A stretch of DNA of 64,000 nt from Pseudomonadota bacterium (GTDB taxonomy: Bacteria; Desulfobacterota; Desulfovibrionia; Desulfovibrionales; Desulfovibrionaceae): NCBI GenBank assembly GCA_023438245.1, contig JAEXRD010000149.1, positions 13,358 to 77,357 of the forward strand, read 5' to 3'. The notes under the pieces were generated by a model. It was given only the letters and a program-made list of their open reading frames with translations. It was not told the origin of the DNA and made no database searches. How positions within the stretch are numbered: the first letter of the stretch is position 1; every line of letters starts with the position of its first letter. Positions 44,741-55,896 of the stretch are shown piece after piece. A program made the translations under genes and the position numbers.

Positions 44741-45702
44741 GGCAGCACCCCGGTCAGGCCCAGCGCGGCGCTCAGGATGAAGATCATCAGCGCGGGCACG
44801 CAGATCACCGCCAGGGCCACCCGCCGCTTGAACACCGACAGGAAGGCCGGGATGAGCTTGAGGTCGAGCATGGGGCCCAGCACCAGGAAGGAGAGCAGCG
44901 CGGCGGGCGGAAACATGGACAGGCTGGCGGCCACGAAGGCGTCGGCCTCGGAGCATACCGAGAGCAGCACGGCCAGCAGCATCATGGCCGCGATGGCGGG
45001 CAGCAGGCTGCCGGACACCAGCGCCAGCAGGCCCTGGGGCAGCAGCGTCTTGAACAGCCCGGCGGCGCAGGCCCCCAGGATCAGGTAGCGGCCCATGTCC
45101 AGGAATTCCTGGGCGGTGTGGCGCAGCACGTCGAGAATTTTGGCGGGCAGCGAACCCGGGGCCTGCTGCGAATGGTCGTGGCCGCAGCCGCAGCCGCAGT
45201 CCGGCCCGTGGTCATGCCCGTGGTCATGCCCGGGAGCCATGTCCAGGGTGGGGCGCAGCAGCTCCAAGCCGTTTGTGGAGGCCAGCGCCCAGCCCAGCGC
45301 GGCCGCCGGAACAAGGGCCAGGCCCACGCGCAGCGCGGCCATGGTCCAGTCGCCCTGGAAGGCCACCACCGTGGAGGCCACGGACACCGGGTTCACCACC
45401 GGCGCGGCCAGCAGGAAGGGAATGGCCGTGGCGGCGGGCACGCCCTTCTTCAGCAGTCGGCGCACCACCGGCACCACCCCGCACTCGCAGGTGGGCAGGA
45501 TGACGCCCGCCAGGCAGCCCAGGGCGATCTGCACCGCCACCGGGCGACGGCCCAGGCGTTCCAGCGCGCCATCGCCCACGAAAACCGCCAGGATGGAGGA
45601 CAGCAGCGACCCCAGGAGCAGGAAGGGCGCGGCCTCCAGCACGATGGAGGTGACGATGGCGGAAAACGGCGCGGCGAAGCTGGTCAGGGCGGTCATGTCC
45701 AT
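44737..45702 (-). CDS. COG0701/DUF318-family (YcgR-like) permease with His/Cys loop
   Basis: A 321-residue inner-membrane permease with two halves of four or five helices. The family signature PTCECGVVPVVRRLL is near residue 72, and SVCSEADAFVAA marks the second half. Between the halves is a metal-binding-like loop, HDHGHDHGPDCGCGCGHDH (residues ~170-190). The ATG at 45702 has AAGGA 8 bases upstream. It is divergent from znuA across two palindromes and translationally coupled to the TIGR03943 partner, suggesting a metal (probably zinc) permease. Confidence 0.85.
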   Translation of the reverse strand: MDMTALTSFAAPFSAIVTSIVLEAAPFLLLGSLLSSILAVFVGDGALERLGRRPVAVQIALGCLAGVILPTCECGVVPVVRRLLKKGVPAATAIPFLLAAPVVNPVSVASTVVAFQGDWTMAALRVGLALVPAAALGWALASTNGLELLRPTLDMAPGHDHGHDHGPDCGCGCGHDHSQQAPGSLPAKILDVLRHTAQEFLDMGRYLILGACAAGLFKTLLPQGLLALVSGSLLPAIAAMMLLAVLLSVCSEADAFVAASLSMFPPAALLSFLVLGPMLDLKLIPAFLSVFKRRVALAVICVPALMIFILSAALGLTGVLP

Positions 45703-45722
45703 GCGAAGTCCTTGACACGGGG

Positions 45723-45759
45723 TGCAACTCTGTTGCATCAGGTGTGCAACAAAGTTGCA
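45723..45759. promoter_or_regulatory. Two tandem palindromes, probable Zur/Fur-family operators
   Basis: TGCAAC-TCT-GTTGCA (45723-45737) and TGCAAC-AAA-GTTGCA (45745-45759) have identical 6-base arms and 3-base spacers. Their centres are 22 bases apart, about two helical turns, so two dimers would bind on the same face. They lie in the shared control region of the permease pair and znuA-fur. Confidence 0.75.
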
Positions 45760-45794
45760 TGACGGCGGTTTAGCCGAATCCAGGAGCACCCGCA

Positions 45795-46688
45795 ATGAAA
45801 AAGATGACGACACTGATTCTGGCGCTGGTTCTGGCCATGAGTTTCGCCGCCCAGGCCCAGGCCGCGCCCCTGCAGGTGGCCGTGGGCGTGGCCCCGGTGG
45901 CCTATTTCGCCAAAAAGATAGGCGGCGCGCTCATCCAGGCCACGGTGCTGGTGCCCGGCGGGGCCGATGCCCACACCTACGAGCCCAAGCCCTCGCAGAT
46001 GCGCGGCCTAGCCGCCTCGGCCCTGTACCTCTCCACGGGCCTGGAGTTCGAGGAGGCCTGGGAGAAGCGGCTGAAGTCCGCCAACCCCAGGCTGGCGTAC
46101 GTGCATGTGGCCGAGGGCGTGAAGCGTCTGCCCATGCCGGAGGGCCATGAGGATCATGGCCACAAGCAGGCGGGCAAGGGCCGCCACGACGAGGCGGAGA
46201 GCGATCCGCACGTGTGGGTGGCCCCCAGTTCGGCCAGGATCATGGCCGCCAACATCGCCCGCGCCCTGGCGGGGGCCGATCCGGGCAACGCCAAGGCCTA
46301 CGAGGCCAACCTGGCGGGCTTCCTGCGCGAGGTGGACGCCCTGGACGCCCAGTTGCGCGGCGTGTTCGCCGCCGCACCTGCCGACAAGCGCGGCTTCCTG
46401 GTGTTCCACCCGGCCTGGGGCTACCTGGCCAAGGACTACGGCCTGACCCAGCAGGCCATCGAGTTCGAGGGCAAGGAGCCCTCGCCCAGGCGGCTGGCCG
46501 CACTCATTTCCCAGGCCAAGGCCAAGGGCTACAAGGTGGTGTTCGTGCAGCCGCAGATGAGCCGCCGCACCGCCGAGACCATCGCCCAGGCCATCGGCGC
46601 CAGGATCGTGGTGGCCGATCCCCTGGCCGAGGACTGGGCCGGAAACCTGAAGGCCGTGGCCGAGGGCTTCCGCTCGGCGCTGAAGTAG
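45795..46688 (+). CDS. znuA: Zinc ABC transporter substrate-binding protein
   Basis: A 297-residue periplasmic cluster A-I protein with a signal peptide ending AQAQAA (~residue 24). Metal ligands appear as His in GADAHTYEP, the His-rich loop (GHEDHGHKQAG, ~115-130), DPHVWVAP, and His in LVFHPAWGY. No znuB or znuC is adjacent, so the membrane and ATPase subunits must be elsewhere or another permease is used. It is followed nine bases later by a Fur-family regulator. Confidence 0.92.
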   Translation: MKKMTTLILALVLAMSFAAQAQAAPLQVAVGVAPVAYFAKKIGGALIQATVLVPGGADAHTYEPKPSQMRGLAASALYLSTGLEFEEAWEKRLKSANPRLAYVHVAEGVKRLPMPEGHEDHGHKQAGKGRHDEAESDPHVWVAPSSARIMAANIARALAGADPGNAKAYEANLAGFLREVDALDAQLRGVFAAAPADKRGFLVFHPAWGYLAKDYGLTQQAIEFEGKEPSPRRLAALISQAKAKGYKVVFVQPQMSRRTAETIAQAIGARIVVADPLAEDWAGNLKAVAEGFRSALK

Positions 46689-46697
46689 GGGCCCGGC

Positions 46698-47120
46698 ATG
46701 AACGCCAAGGATCATCTGGAGCGTTGCGGTCTGGCCTCCACGGCGCACCGCGAGCAGGTGGTGCGCGCCCTGGAGGCGGGCCACGGCCCGCTCACCCCGC
46801 AGGATCTGCTGGAGGGGCTGGGCGGCAGCATGAACCGTGTGACGCTCTACCGCATCCTGGACCTGCTGGTGGAGCACGGCGTGGCCCTGCGCCACAATGC
46901 CGGGGAGCGCGCCTTCCGCTACTGCCTGGCCCAACCTCTCGGACAGGGCGGCCCCATGGGCCATGCGCACTTCCAGTGCACCCGCTGCGGGCGCACCTCC
47001 TGCCTGGACGTCCCGGCCCTGAGCGTGGACCTCTCGCGCGTGTGCGCGGGCCTGCCCATGCGCGTGGAGAGCGCCGAATGCCGCCTCTCCGGCGTGTGCG
47101 AGGGCTGCCTTACGGCGTAG
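46698..47120 (+). CDS. Fur-family metalloregulator, probably Zur
   Basis: A 140-residue repressor. The winged helix (~1-80) includes NRVTLYRILDLLVEHGV; the dimerisation domain has HAHFQCTRCGRTSCL with a structural Cys pair, and a second pair (CRLSGVCEGC) at the end. Its place behind znuA and near tandem palindromes makes Zur more likely than Fur or PerR. It presumably represses its own operon and the divergent permease pair when zinc is sufficient. Confidence 0.88.
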   Translation: MNAKDHLERCGLASTAHREQVVRALEAGHGPLTPQDLLEGLGGSMNRVTLYRILDLLVEHGVALRHNAGERAFRYCLAQPLGQGGPMGHAHFQCTRCGRTSCLDVPALSVDLSRVCAGLPMRVESAECRLSGVCEGCLTA

Positions 47121-47140
47121 GCATCACTCATTGCATGAGA

Positions 47141-47180
47141 AAGGCCCGGCCTGGAGCATCACTCCGGGCCGGGCCTTTTG
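47141..47180. terminator. Rho-independent terminator between fur-family and tautomerase genes
   Basis: AAGGCCCGGCCTGGAG pairs with CTCCGGGCCGGGCCTT (one or two mismatches) around ATCA-like loop, followed by TTTGTG. Located between convergent genes and nearly symmetrical. Confidence 0.8.
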
Positions 47181-47197
47181 TGCGTGATTTGGCTCGC

Positions 47198-47587
47198 CTA
47201 CACGTTGACCTTGTAGCCCAGGTCCAGCAGGTCGGCGCGCTGGCCGCCGCGGATGCCGAAGTTCACGCGCGGCTGCTCGATGAGCCGGATGAACACGTCG
47301 GTCTTGGCCACGCCCAGCTTTTCCAGGGCCTCCACGATGGCCTGGTAGATGGCCCCCTTGGTCTCCGGGGTGCGGCCCTCGAACAGCGCGATCTCGATGA
47401 GCGTGAAGGCGTCGGACTTGTCCGGCGGCAGCAGCCACTCGTCCCGGGCGTGCTCGGCCAGGCGGATGTAGCGGTCCGCCGGGGGCAGCTTCAGCGAAGA
47501 GGCGATGGCTCCCTGGATCGCCTCCAGCAGGGCCTGCTTCTGCTCGCTGCTGCGGCCTTTGACGACGCTGACCAGGGTGACGGGCAT
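47198..47587 (-). CDS. Tautomerase-superfamily protein, two domains
   Basis: A 129-residue protein beginning MPVTLVSVVKGRSSEQKQ, so Pro2 becomes the N-terminal catalytic Pro after Met removal. It contains two beta-alpha-beta units (residues 1-60 and 65-129), each resembling a 4-oxalocrotonate tautomerase monomer; the second ends with VNFGIRGGQ. The substrate is unknown. It runs behind gatA in the same direction, 30 bases apart. Confidence 0.88.
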   Translation of the reverse strand: MPVTLVSVVKGRSSEQKQALLEAIQGAIASSLKLPPADRYIRLAEHARDEWLLPPDKSDAFTLIEIALFEGRTPETKGAIYQAIVEALEKLGVAKTDVFIRLIEQPRVNFGIRGGQRADLLDLGYKVNV

Positions 47588-47617
47588 GGGGGAAGCCTCC
47601 GGAGGTTTGCGGGTTTG

Positions 47618-49081
47618 CTACAGGGTGGGCAGCCCGGTGGCGGGCACGGCACGCTCCAGCACGTGGGCGGCCTGGAGCAGCAGCGCCTCGTCGAAGGCCC
47701 GGCCCGTGAGCTGGAGGCCCACCGGCATGCCGCTCTCGCGGCCCAGGCCCACGGGCAGGCTCATGCCCGGCAGCCCGGCCAGGTTGGTGCTGATGGTGAA
47801 GATGTCCATGAGGTACATCTGCAGGGGGTCGCTGGTCATGGCGCCCACCTTGAAGGCCGTGGTGGGGCACACCGGCCCGGCGATGAGGTCGCACTGGGTG
47901 AGCGCCGCCTCGAAGTCTTGGCGGATGAGCCTGCGCACCTGCGCGGCCTTGCGGTAGTAGGCGTCGTAGTAGCCCGAGGAGAGCACGTAGGTGCCCAGGA
48001 TGATGCGCCGCTGCACCTCGTCGCCAAAGCCCTGGGTGCGGCTCTTGACGTACATGTCCATGAGGCTCTCGGCGCTCTTGTCGCGGTGGCCGTAGCGCAC
48101 GCCGTCGAACCGCGCCAGGTTGGAGCTGGCCTCGGCCACGGCGATGATGTAGTAGGTGGCGACGGCGTATTCCGAGAGCTTCAGGCGCACGGGCACGGTC
48201 TTCGCGCCCAGTTCCTCGGCCTTCTTCACCGCCGCGGCGCAGGCCTCCTCCACCTCGGGCGCCAGGCCTTTCTGCCAGTATTCTTCGGGCAGGCCGATGG
48301 TCAGGCCCTTCAGGTCGGTGCGTTCGGAAAGGGCGGCCAGGTAGTCCGGCACGGGCCGGTCCACGCTGGTGGAGTCGCGCTCGTCGTGCCCGGCGATGAC
48401 CTGCAGGAGGCGCGCGGCGTCCTCCACCGTGCGGGTCATGGGGCCGATCTGGTCCAGCGAGGAGCCGTAGGCCACCATGCCGAAGCGCGACACGCGGCCG
48501 TAGGTGGGCTTGAGCCCCACGATGCCGCAGAAGCTGGCCGGCAGGCGGATGGAGCCGCCGGTGTCCGTGCCCAGCGCGCCGAAGCACTGGCGGGCGGCCA
48601 CCGTGGCCCCGGAGCCGCCGGAGGAGCCGCCGGGCACGCGCTCCAGGTCCCAGGGATTCCTGGTGGCGAAATAGGCGCTGTTCTCCGTGGTGGAGCCCAT
48701 GGCGAACTCGTCCATGTTGGCCTTGGCGATGAGCACCGCCCCGGCCTTCTTGAGCCTGGCCACGGCGGTGGCGTCGTACACCGGGCGGAAGTTCTCCAGG
48801 ATCTTGGAGCCGCAGGTGGTGGGCACGCCCTTGGTGGCCAGCACGTCCTTCAGCACCAGGGGCACGCCCCACAGCGGCTTGGCCGCGTCGGGACCGGCGG
48901 CGTCCAGGGCCTTGGCCTGGGCCAGGGCTTCCTCGGCCTGCACGGAGAGCAGGGCCCGCACCTTGGGCTCGGTGGCGGCCACGCGGTCCAGCGCGGCCTG
49001 GACCACCTCGGTGGCGGAGAGGGACTTGTCCGCGAGCTTGGCGCGGACCTCGGAAAGGGAGAGCAGGGTGGGGTCGGACAT
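47618..49081 (-). CDS. gatA: Asp-tRNA(Asn)/Glu-tRNA(Gln) amidotransferase subunit A
   Basis: A 487-residue amidase that releases ammonia from glutamine for transamidation of mischarged tRNAs. The Ser-cisSer-Lys triad lies in PLVLKDVL (Lys), [16 protein letters not shown] (cis-Ser) and [14 protein letters not shown] (nucleophile Ser). Full length. gatC is immediately upstream on the same strand; gatB is not in the window. Confidence 0.96.
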   Translation of the reverse strand: MSDPTLLSLSEVRAKLADKSLSATEVVQAALDRVAATEPKVRALLSVQAEEALAQAKALDAAGPDAAKPLWGVPLVLKDVLATKGVPTTCGSKILENFRPVYDATAVARLKKAGAVLIAKANMDEFAMGSTTENSAYFATRNPWDLERVPGGSSGGSGATVAARQCFGALGTDTGGSIRLPASFCGIVGLKPTYGRVSRFGMVAYGSSLDQIGPMTRTVEDAARLLQVIAGHDERDSTSVDRPVPDYLAALSERTDLKGLTIGLPEEYWQKGLAPEVEEACAAAVKKAEELGAKTVPVRLKLSEYAVATYYIIAVAEASSNLARFDGVRYGHRDKSAESLMDMYVKSRTQGFGDEVQRRIILGTYVLSSGYYDAYYRKAAQVRRLIRQDFEAALTQCDLIAGPVCPTTAFKVGAMTSDPLQMYLMDIFTISTNLAGLPGMSLPVGLGRESGMPVGLQLTGRAFDEALLLQAAHVLERAVPATGLPTL

Positions 49082-49117
49082 GCGGTGTTCCGTCTCTTTG
49101 CTTAAAATTTCGAAGAA

Positions 49118-49402
49118 TTACACGATGCGCGGGACGATGAAGAAGGCGCCGTCGGTTTCGGGCGCGTTCTTCAGGATGTCCTCGCGAGGGACGAGCTTTT
49201 TCACTTCGTCCTCGCGCAGCACGGTGGTGTGGTCCACGGGGGTGTACATGGGCTCCACGCTGGCGGTGTCCAGCTCGCCGAGCTTGTCCATGTAGCCCAG
49301 GATGTCGCCCAGCTGGGCGGAATATTGCGCGATGGTCTCGTCGGTGAGCTCAAGGCGGGCCAATTTGGCCACCTTGGCCACCTCCTGGGGGCTGATCTTC
49401 AT
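49118..49402 (-). CDS. gatC: Asp-tRNA(Asn)/Glu-tRNA(Gln) amidotransferase subunit C
   Basis: A 94-residue helical belt subunit that holds GatA and GatB together. It starts [19 protein letters not shown] and ends with the usual LREDEVKK and FFIVPRIV segments. It is 36 bases before gatA. The LpoA-like gene ends 40 bases before it on the same strand. Confidence 0.95.
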   Translation of the reverse strand: MKISPQEVAKVAKLARLELTDETIAQYSAQLGDILGYMDKLGELDTASVEPMYTPVDHTTVLREDEVKKLVPREDILKNAPETDGAFFIVPRIV

Positions 49403-49442
49403 TGCGTACTCCTTGAAAGCGCCGGGGCGCTCTGCATTCGAA

Positions 49443-51608
49443 TTACTGCTGCTTGGCCGCCTCGCGGGCCTTGCGGATCTCCTTGAAGCTGGAGGCGCGG
49501 TGCTCGCGGCGGTCGCGGGCCTTGGCCACGCTGGCGCGCAGCTCCTCCGGGTCCACCAGGGCCTTGCCCTCCTTGCGCGGGGCGAAGAGGAACAGGGCCT
49601 GGCTGGCGTGGCCGCCCGCGTCCCAGGCCATGGGGGCCAGGCTCCAGGGCAGGTCGCTGCCGGACAGCGCGGCCAGCCGGGCGTTGACCGTGGCGGCGTC
49701 CGGGGCCTCGTTCAGGCCCAGGCGCGTGGCCACCTGCACGAAGTCGTGCCCCAGGCCCACCCAGAAGTCCGCCGGGCCGGTGAGCTGCTGCGAGGCCGCC
49801 GAGCCGGGCGCGGACTGGGCGGGCAGCTTGTCCAGCGCGGCCTGCAGGCCCTTGGCGCCGGGGGCCTCCGGCCACCACGCGCCGGGGCACACGGCCTGCT
49901 GGAAATAGGTGTCGTCCACTTCCTTCAGGCTGTCCAGGGCCACGCTCCACAGCTCCGTGCCCAAAAAAAGCAGGTGGTCGCCCTCGTAGAAGTGGAAGTT
50001 GGAGACCAGCATCTCGGCGTTGGCCCAGTCCTCGGGCACGAACACCGCGCCGAAGTCCGGCATGGGCAGGCTGATGTTCTTGTTGCCGCGGAAGCCCTCG
50101 GGCACCTTGAGCAGCGCGGCCACGCTCTGCTTCCAGCGCGGGTGGTCGTCCGGCGGGTAGGTGCCGTTGGCGGCGATGCGCAGGCCCTTGGCCTTGGCCT
50201 CCTCCACGAAAATCTCGGCCATGCGCTGGCCGTAGCGGTTCTTCGGGGCCAGCACGGCCACGGAGCGGATTCCGGCGGTGTCGGCGGCGGCGCGCACCAG
50301 GGCGCGCACCTGGTCGCGCGGGCTGGGGAAGAAGCGCCAGGCGCTGCGGCCTTCCACCTGGGCCACCTGCGCCAGCTGCGCGGGCTGGCTCATGCCGATG
50401 TCCGGCACGAAGGCGAACACCGCGCGCTGGGCGGTGATGCCGGCCCCTTCCAGGGCCTTGTAGTGGTCGATCTGCAGCGGCCCGCCCACGATGCGGAAGT
50501 CCGGCGGCAGGGCGGCGAGCTGCTCGCGCCAGTCCGGGGCCTCGGTGTTCACGGTGCGGATTTCCACCGGCCTGCCCTTGGCGGCCAGCCGGACCTGGGC
50601 GGCGGAGGCCCCGCGCAGCACCTTCCAACCCGTGGGCGCGTAGCGGCCCGAGAGCGGCAGGGCAAGGGCCAGGCGCACGGGGCCGTTCTTGGCCGGGAGC
50701 ATGGCGGAGGCGCCGGGGATGTCCGAACGCGCGCCGCCCGCCTGGGCCAGCAGCGGGGCCTGGGCCAGGGGCGAGGAGGCCAGGCCGGGGGCCAGCTCCG
50801 GGCGGGGGCCGGACTCGGACTTGAACTGCACGGGCACGGGCTGGCCGCGGCGGAAGGCCTCCTGGCGGATGAGCACGTGGGGGAAGGCCCCCTGGCCGGA
50901 GTTGCCCACGATCTTGGCCAGGGCCAGCACCTGCTGCTCGGGCAGCTCGCGCAGGGCCTGGGCGTATTCCTGCTCGAAGGTCGCCTTGGCGGCGCGGTCC
51001 GGGGCCTGCCGGTGGGTGCGGGCCAGCACGTTCACGGCGCGCACGAAGTCTCCGGCGCGGCCGTAGATTTCGGAGAAGGCCATGGCCCCGCGCGCGCGCA
51101 CCTGGAAGGGCAGCTCGGTGTGGGCGGACAGCCAGGCCTGGTGGTTGTCCACCAGATCGGGCCGGTCCAGCGCGCCCAGGGTCTTGATGTAGATTTCGTG
51201 CCAGCTCCACTTGGCCAGCACGGCGTTGTCCATGCTGGCCAGGCGGTCCAGGGCCTGCTTGGCCTGGTAGTAGTGGCGGCTGGCGAAGGCGGACTGGGCC
51301 AGGCGGTCCAGGGCCAGCATGCGCCCGGCGCGGTCCACATCCTCGCGCTCCAGCAGGCGGGAGTAGAGCAGCTCGGCCAGGGGCATGTTGCGCGCGCCGA
51401 AGGCCTGGTCGGCCTCGGCGGCCAGGTCCGGGGTGGGCTGGATGAGCGGCTTCTCCGGCTCCGCCGGGGTGGGATCGGGCAGGGGCAGGTTCAGGTCCGC
51501 GCAGGCGCTGGCGGCCAGCACGGACAGCAGGATCAGGGCCAGGACGCGCCAGGGGCGGGCGGTGGTCAAGACGCCGAAGGGGCGGTGGGCTTTGGGCTCG
51601 CGCTGCAT
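49443..51608 (-). CDS. LpoA-like penicillin-binding protein activator lipoprotein
   Basis: A 721-residue lipoprotein with lipobox LAASAC (Cys36), so it is probably in the outer membrane. Residues ~45-320 are TPR-like helices ([20 protein letters not shown]); residues ~350-690 are a periplasmic-binding-protein fold ([20 protein letters not shown]). This layout matches LpoA, which activates the peptidoglycan synthase PBP1A in Gammaproteobacteria; the same fold also occurs in branched-chain amino-acid binding proteins, which is the alternative. Confidence 0.8.
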   Translation of the reverse strand: MQREPKAHRPFGVLTTARPWRVLALILLSVLAASACADLNLPLPDPTPAEPEKPLIQPTPDLAAEADQAFGARNMPLAELLYSRLLEREDVDRAGRMLALDRLAQSAFASRHYYQAKQALDRLASMDNAVLAKWSWHEIYIKTLGALDRPDLVDNHQAWLSAHTELPFQVRARGAMAFSEIYGRAGDFVRAVNVLARTHRQAPDRAAKATFEQEYAQALRELPEQQVLALAKIVGNSGQGAFPHVLIRQEAFRRGQPVPVQFKSESGPRPELAPGLASSPLAQAPLLAQAGGARSDIPGASAMLPAKNGPVRLALALPLSGRYAPTGWKVLRGASAAQVRLAAKGRPVEIRTVNTEAPDWREQLAALPPDFRIVGGPLQIDHYKALEGAGITAQRAVFAFVPDIGMSQPAQLAQVAQVEGRSAWRFFPSPRDQVRALVRAAADTAGIRSVAVLAPKNRYGQRMAEIFVEEAKAKGLRIAANGTYPPDDHPRWKQSVAALLKVPEGFRGNKNISLPMPDFGAVFVPEDWANAEMLVSNFHFYEGDHLLFLGTELWSVALDSLKEVDDTYFQQAVCPGAWWPEAPGAKGLQAALDKLPAQSAPGSAASQQLTGPADFWVGLGHDFVQVATRLGLNEAPDAATVNARLAALSGSDLPWSLAPMAWDAGGHASQALFLFAPRKEGKALVDPEELRASVAKARDRREHRASSFKEIRKAREAAKQQ

Positions 51609-51631
51609 GGTGTGTCTCCCGGCCAGGGGCC

Positions 51632-51670
51632 AAAAAAAATCCCGGCCCGCGGAACACTCCGCAGGCCGGG
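51632..51670 (-). terminator. Rho-independent terminator after dnaK
   Basis: On the minus strand CCCGGCCTGCGGA pairs with TCCGCGGGCCGGG around GTGT, followed by A then eight T. It separates dnaK from the LpoA-like gene. Confidence 0.92.
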
Positions 51671-51725
51671 TTGAGTTTACAGGCTCTTGCCCCGCAAGGC
51701 AAGCGCGCGGGCTTCGCGGTGTGGC

Positions 51726-53657
<1,932 letters not shown>

Positions 53658-53753
53658 AAAAACGAACCTCCGGTGGGTGAGGAATGATGTTCTGTTGAAA
53701 ACTTTAGTAAGACCGCTTTCGACGATGTAAAGGCCTTGCCCCGCGAGGGCGGC

Positions 53754-54323
53754 CTAGGCTTCCGGCAGTTTGTTCACCAGCACCTTGGCCGGGCGGATGA
53801 CGCGGCCCTTGAGCACGTATCCGGACTGGGCCACCTTGGCCACGCAGCCTTCGTCCCGGCCCTGTTCGCACACGGTGCCGATGGCCTCGTGCACGTTGGG
53901 GTCGAAGGCCTCGCCGCAGGCGCCCACGCACTCCAGGCCGTGCTTCTTCAGGGTGTCCAGGAACATCTTGCGGGTCATGTCCACGCCCAGCACGATGTTC
54001 TTGCAGGCGGCGTCGCTGCCCGCGTGCTCGATGGCCAGTCCCAGGTTGTCCAGCACGGGCAGCAGGTCGGCCAGCACGCTCTCGGTGGCGTACTTGCGCA
54101 CTTCCTCGGTCTCGCGCTGGATGCGGCGCTTGAAATTCTCGTTGTCGGCCAGGGCGCGCAGCTTGATGTCCTCGGCCTCGGCCATGACATTGCAGCTGGA
54201 GCACACGTGGGCCTTGCACAGCGCGGCCAGCTCCTCCTCGGAGAGGTCCACCTTGGGGCCTTCCCCCTGGGTCGTGGGCGCGGCGGCTTCGGCCTGCTGC
54301 TTGATCTTGTCGTTCTCAGACAT
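53754..54323 (-). CDS. grpE: Nucleotide exchange factor GrpE
   Basis: A 189-residue protein with a long N-terminal helix (NFKRRIQRETEEVRKYATES) and a C-terminal beta domain ending VIRPAKVLVNKL. It releases ADP from DnaK. ATG 54323 is preferred (AAGGA about 10 bases upstream) over GTG 54332. Unusually Cys-rich: Cys36, CSSC at 41-44, and six or so more later in the protein. The leader contains a promoter and alternative hairpins. No hrcA or dnaJ is adjacent. Confidence 0.95.
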   Translation of the reverse strand: MSENDKIKQQAEAAAPTTQGEGPKVDLSEEELAALCKAHVCSSCNVMAEAEDIKLRALADNENFKRRIQRETEEVRKYATESVLADLLPVLDNLGLAIEHAGSDAACKNIVLGVDMTRKMFLDTLKKHGLECVGACGEAFDPNVHEAIGTVCEQGRDEGCVAKVAQSGYVLKGRVIRPAKVLVNKLPEA

Positions 54324-54363
54324 GTTGGTCACATCCTTGATGCCTTGGTGTCCGGAGGGCGAA

Positions 54364-54425
54364 GGCGTCCGGCTCGTTCACACATCGACGCCGGACGGCC
54401 TCCAGTGTTCGAGGCGTCCGGCGTC
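54364..54425 (-). promoter_or_regulatory. Alternative hairpins in the grpE leader
   Basis: The plus strand reads GGCGTCCGGC (54364-54373), GACGCCGGACGGCCTC (54387-54402) and GAGGCGTCCGGCGTC (54411-54425). The middle segment can pair with the right one (about 15 pairs, one bulge) or with the left one (about 8 pairs), but not with both. All three lie in the predicted transcript ahead of the start codon. Confidence 0.6.
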
Positions 54426-54437
54426 GTTTGCTGTGCA

Positions 54438-54466
54438 ATTGGTAAGCACGTCTGCGGCGCTGTCAA
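54438..54466 (-). promoter_or_regulatory. Candidate promoter for grpE
   Basis: On the minus strand TTGACA is followed after 17 bases by ACCAAT, a perfect -35 with a weak -10. A start near 54430 would place the whole repeat region in the leader. No CIRCE element or clear sigma-32 site was seen. Confidence 0.45.
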
Positions 54467-54567
54467 CAGGCCGGGGGCGCGCTTTGGCGGGGAAAGAGTG
54501 AAAAAGTTTGCGCATCCGCCGCTATGATGGGGGCGCGGATGATGGGCGGCTTGGGGGGAATGGCGGG

Positions 54568-55776
54568 TCAGATCAGGAACAGGCCGTCCTCGTAGATGGC
54601 GCGGGTCTCGCCGCCGGGCAGGGTGGCCGTGACGCGCTTTGGCCCGGTGTTCACCAGGTCCCAGTGCATGGCCGAGGCGTTGAAGCCCAGCTCGGCCTCG
54701 CGCTCCGGGGTCAGCTCCTGCGGCGGGCCGGAGAAGCTGGCTGCGCTGGCCCCGCCCAGGGCGATGTGGCAGTTGCCGAACTCCCCGCCCAGGTTCTCGT
54801 CCAGCAGGGTGTGGGCCATGAAGCGCTCCACCTTGGAGAAGCGCTTGTCGGTGAGCGAGAACTCGCCCACGCGGCGCGCGCCGGGGTCGCTGTACATGCG
54901 CCAGGACAGGAACTGGCCCCCGCGCCCGGCCTGGGCGTCCACGGCGATGCCCTGGCGGAACTCCAGGCGCACGTCCAGGATCAGCCGTCCCCAGCACAGG
55001 CTGGGCTGGTCCGCGCGGTAGAAGCCCTCCACCGTGCGCCAGTCCGGGGCCAGGTAGATCTCGTAGCTGGGGATGTTGCGGCCGGTGACGCCCACGAACC
55101 GGCGTTTGTCGCCGGGGGATAAGGTAAGATCAATTCCCTCACCCTCCACGTGGACGCGCGAAATTTTCATGCCGTCCAGCCACTTGCAGATCTCGCCCAC
55201 CTCCTTGCGGGTGCGCTTCCACTCGGCCACGGGGTCCGGGGTGTACAGCAGGCAGGCCCGGGCCAGGCGCTCGGAGTATTCCGAAAGCTCCATGCCGCTG
55301 GCCCCGGCAAGGGCCTCGGTGGGGTACAGGCACACGGTGGAGCCGAGCAGTCCGGCGCGGCGGCGGCGGTCCAGCAGGCCCATGGACTGCATCTCGGCCA
55401 GCTCGCCCTGGGCGATGCTGCGCGGGTCCACCTTGGCCAGGTGGGTCAGGTCGTCGGGCGCCAGGATGGTGATGACCCCGGCGGTGGCGCGGTGCAACTC
55501 GTCCAGGCCGGGCTGGGCGAAGGTGAGCTGGCCGAAGCTGGAGTTGCCGAAGTGCTCGGCCTGCATGAAGGCCGTGGGCAGGGCAGCGGGCAGGGGGTGC
55601 AGGCGGGCGTCCATGAGCGCGGCGTAGACCGCCTCGGCCAGGGGAACGGCGTCCACGTCGAAGCGCAGCAGCACCAGTTCGCCGTTCTTGAAGCGCACGG
55701 CGCGGCTGGTACGCAGGCCCCAGAGCAGCACTTCGGCGTAGGCTTCGAGGTTGGAGGGGGAGAGCGGCGCTGGCAA
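54568..55776 (-). CDS. M29-family metallo-aminopeptidase
   Basis: A 402-residue protein of the M29 thermophilic aminopeptidase family. The C-terminal part holds the metal-site segments VERFMAHTLLDENLGG, CHIALGG and SAMHWDLV. The start is a TTG at 55776 with GGAG 5 bases upstream; no better ATG exists. It probably trims N-terminal residues from peptides in the cytoplasm. It precedes grpE on the same strand but with a separate promoter between. Confidence 0.87.
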   Translation of the reverse strand: MPAPLSPSNLEAYAEVLLWGLRTSRAVRFKNGELVLLRFDVDAVPLAEAVYAALMDARLHPLPAALPTAFMQAEHFGNSSFGQLTFAQPGLDELHRATAGVITILAPDDLTHLAKVDPRSIAQGELAEMQSMGLLDRRRRAGLLGSTVCLYPTEALAGASGMELSEYSERLARACLLYTPDPVAEWKRTRKEVGEICKWLDGMKISRVHVEGEGIDLTLSPGDKRRFVGVTGRNIPSYEIYLAPDWRTVEGFYRADQPSLCWGRLILDVRLEFRQGIAVDAQAGRGGQFLSWRMYSDPGARRVGEFSLTDKRFSKVERFMAHTLLDENLGGEFGNCHIALGGASAASFSGPPQELTPEREAELGFNASAMHWDLVNTGPKRVTATLPGGETRAIYEDGLFLI

Positions 55777-55896
55777 GGGGACTCCGGGCGGATGCGGTGG
55801 AACACGACGGGACGGCGAGCACCCCGGTGTTTCAGGTAATGCCTGGAGGTGTGGGAGTCAATGCAGTGGACTGGAGCACGGTTGGGCCCGCCCCGC

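Noticed and set aside
54324..54567. CIRCE or sigma-32 promoter ahead of grpE
   Set aside because: No TTAGCACTC-N9-GAGTGCTAA-like palindrome and no CTTGAA-N-CCCCAT pattern could be found.
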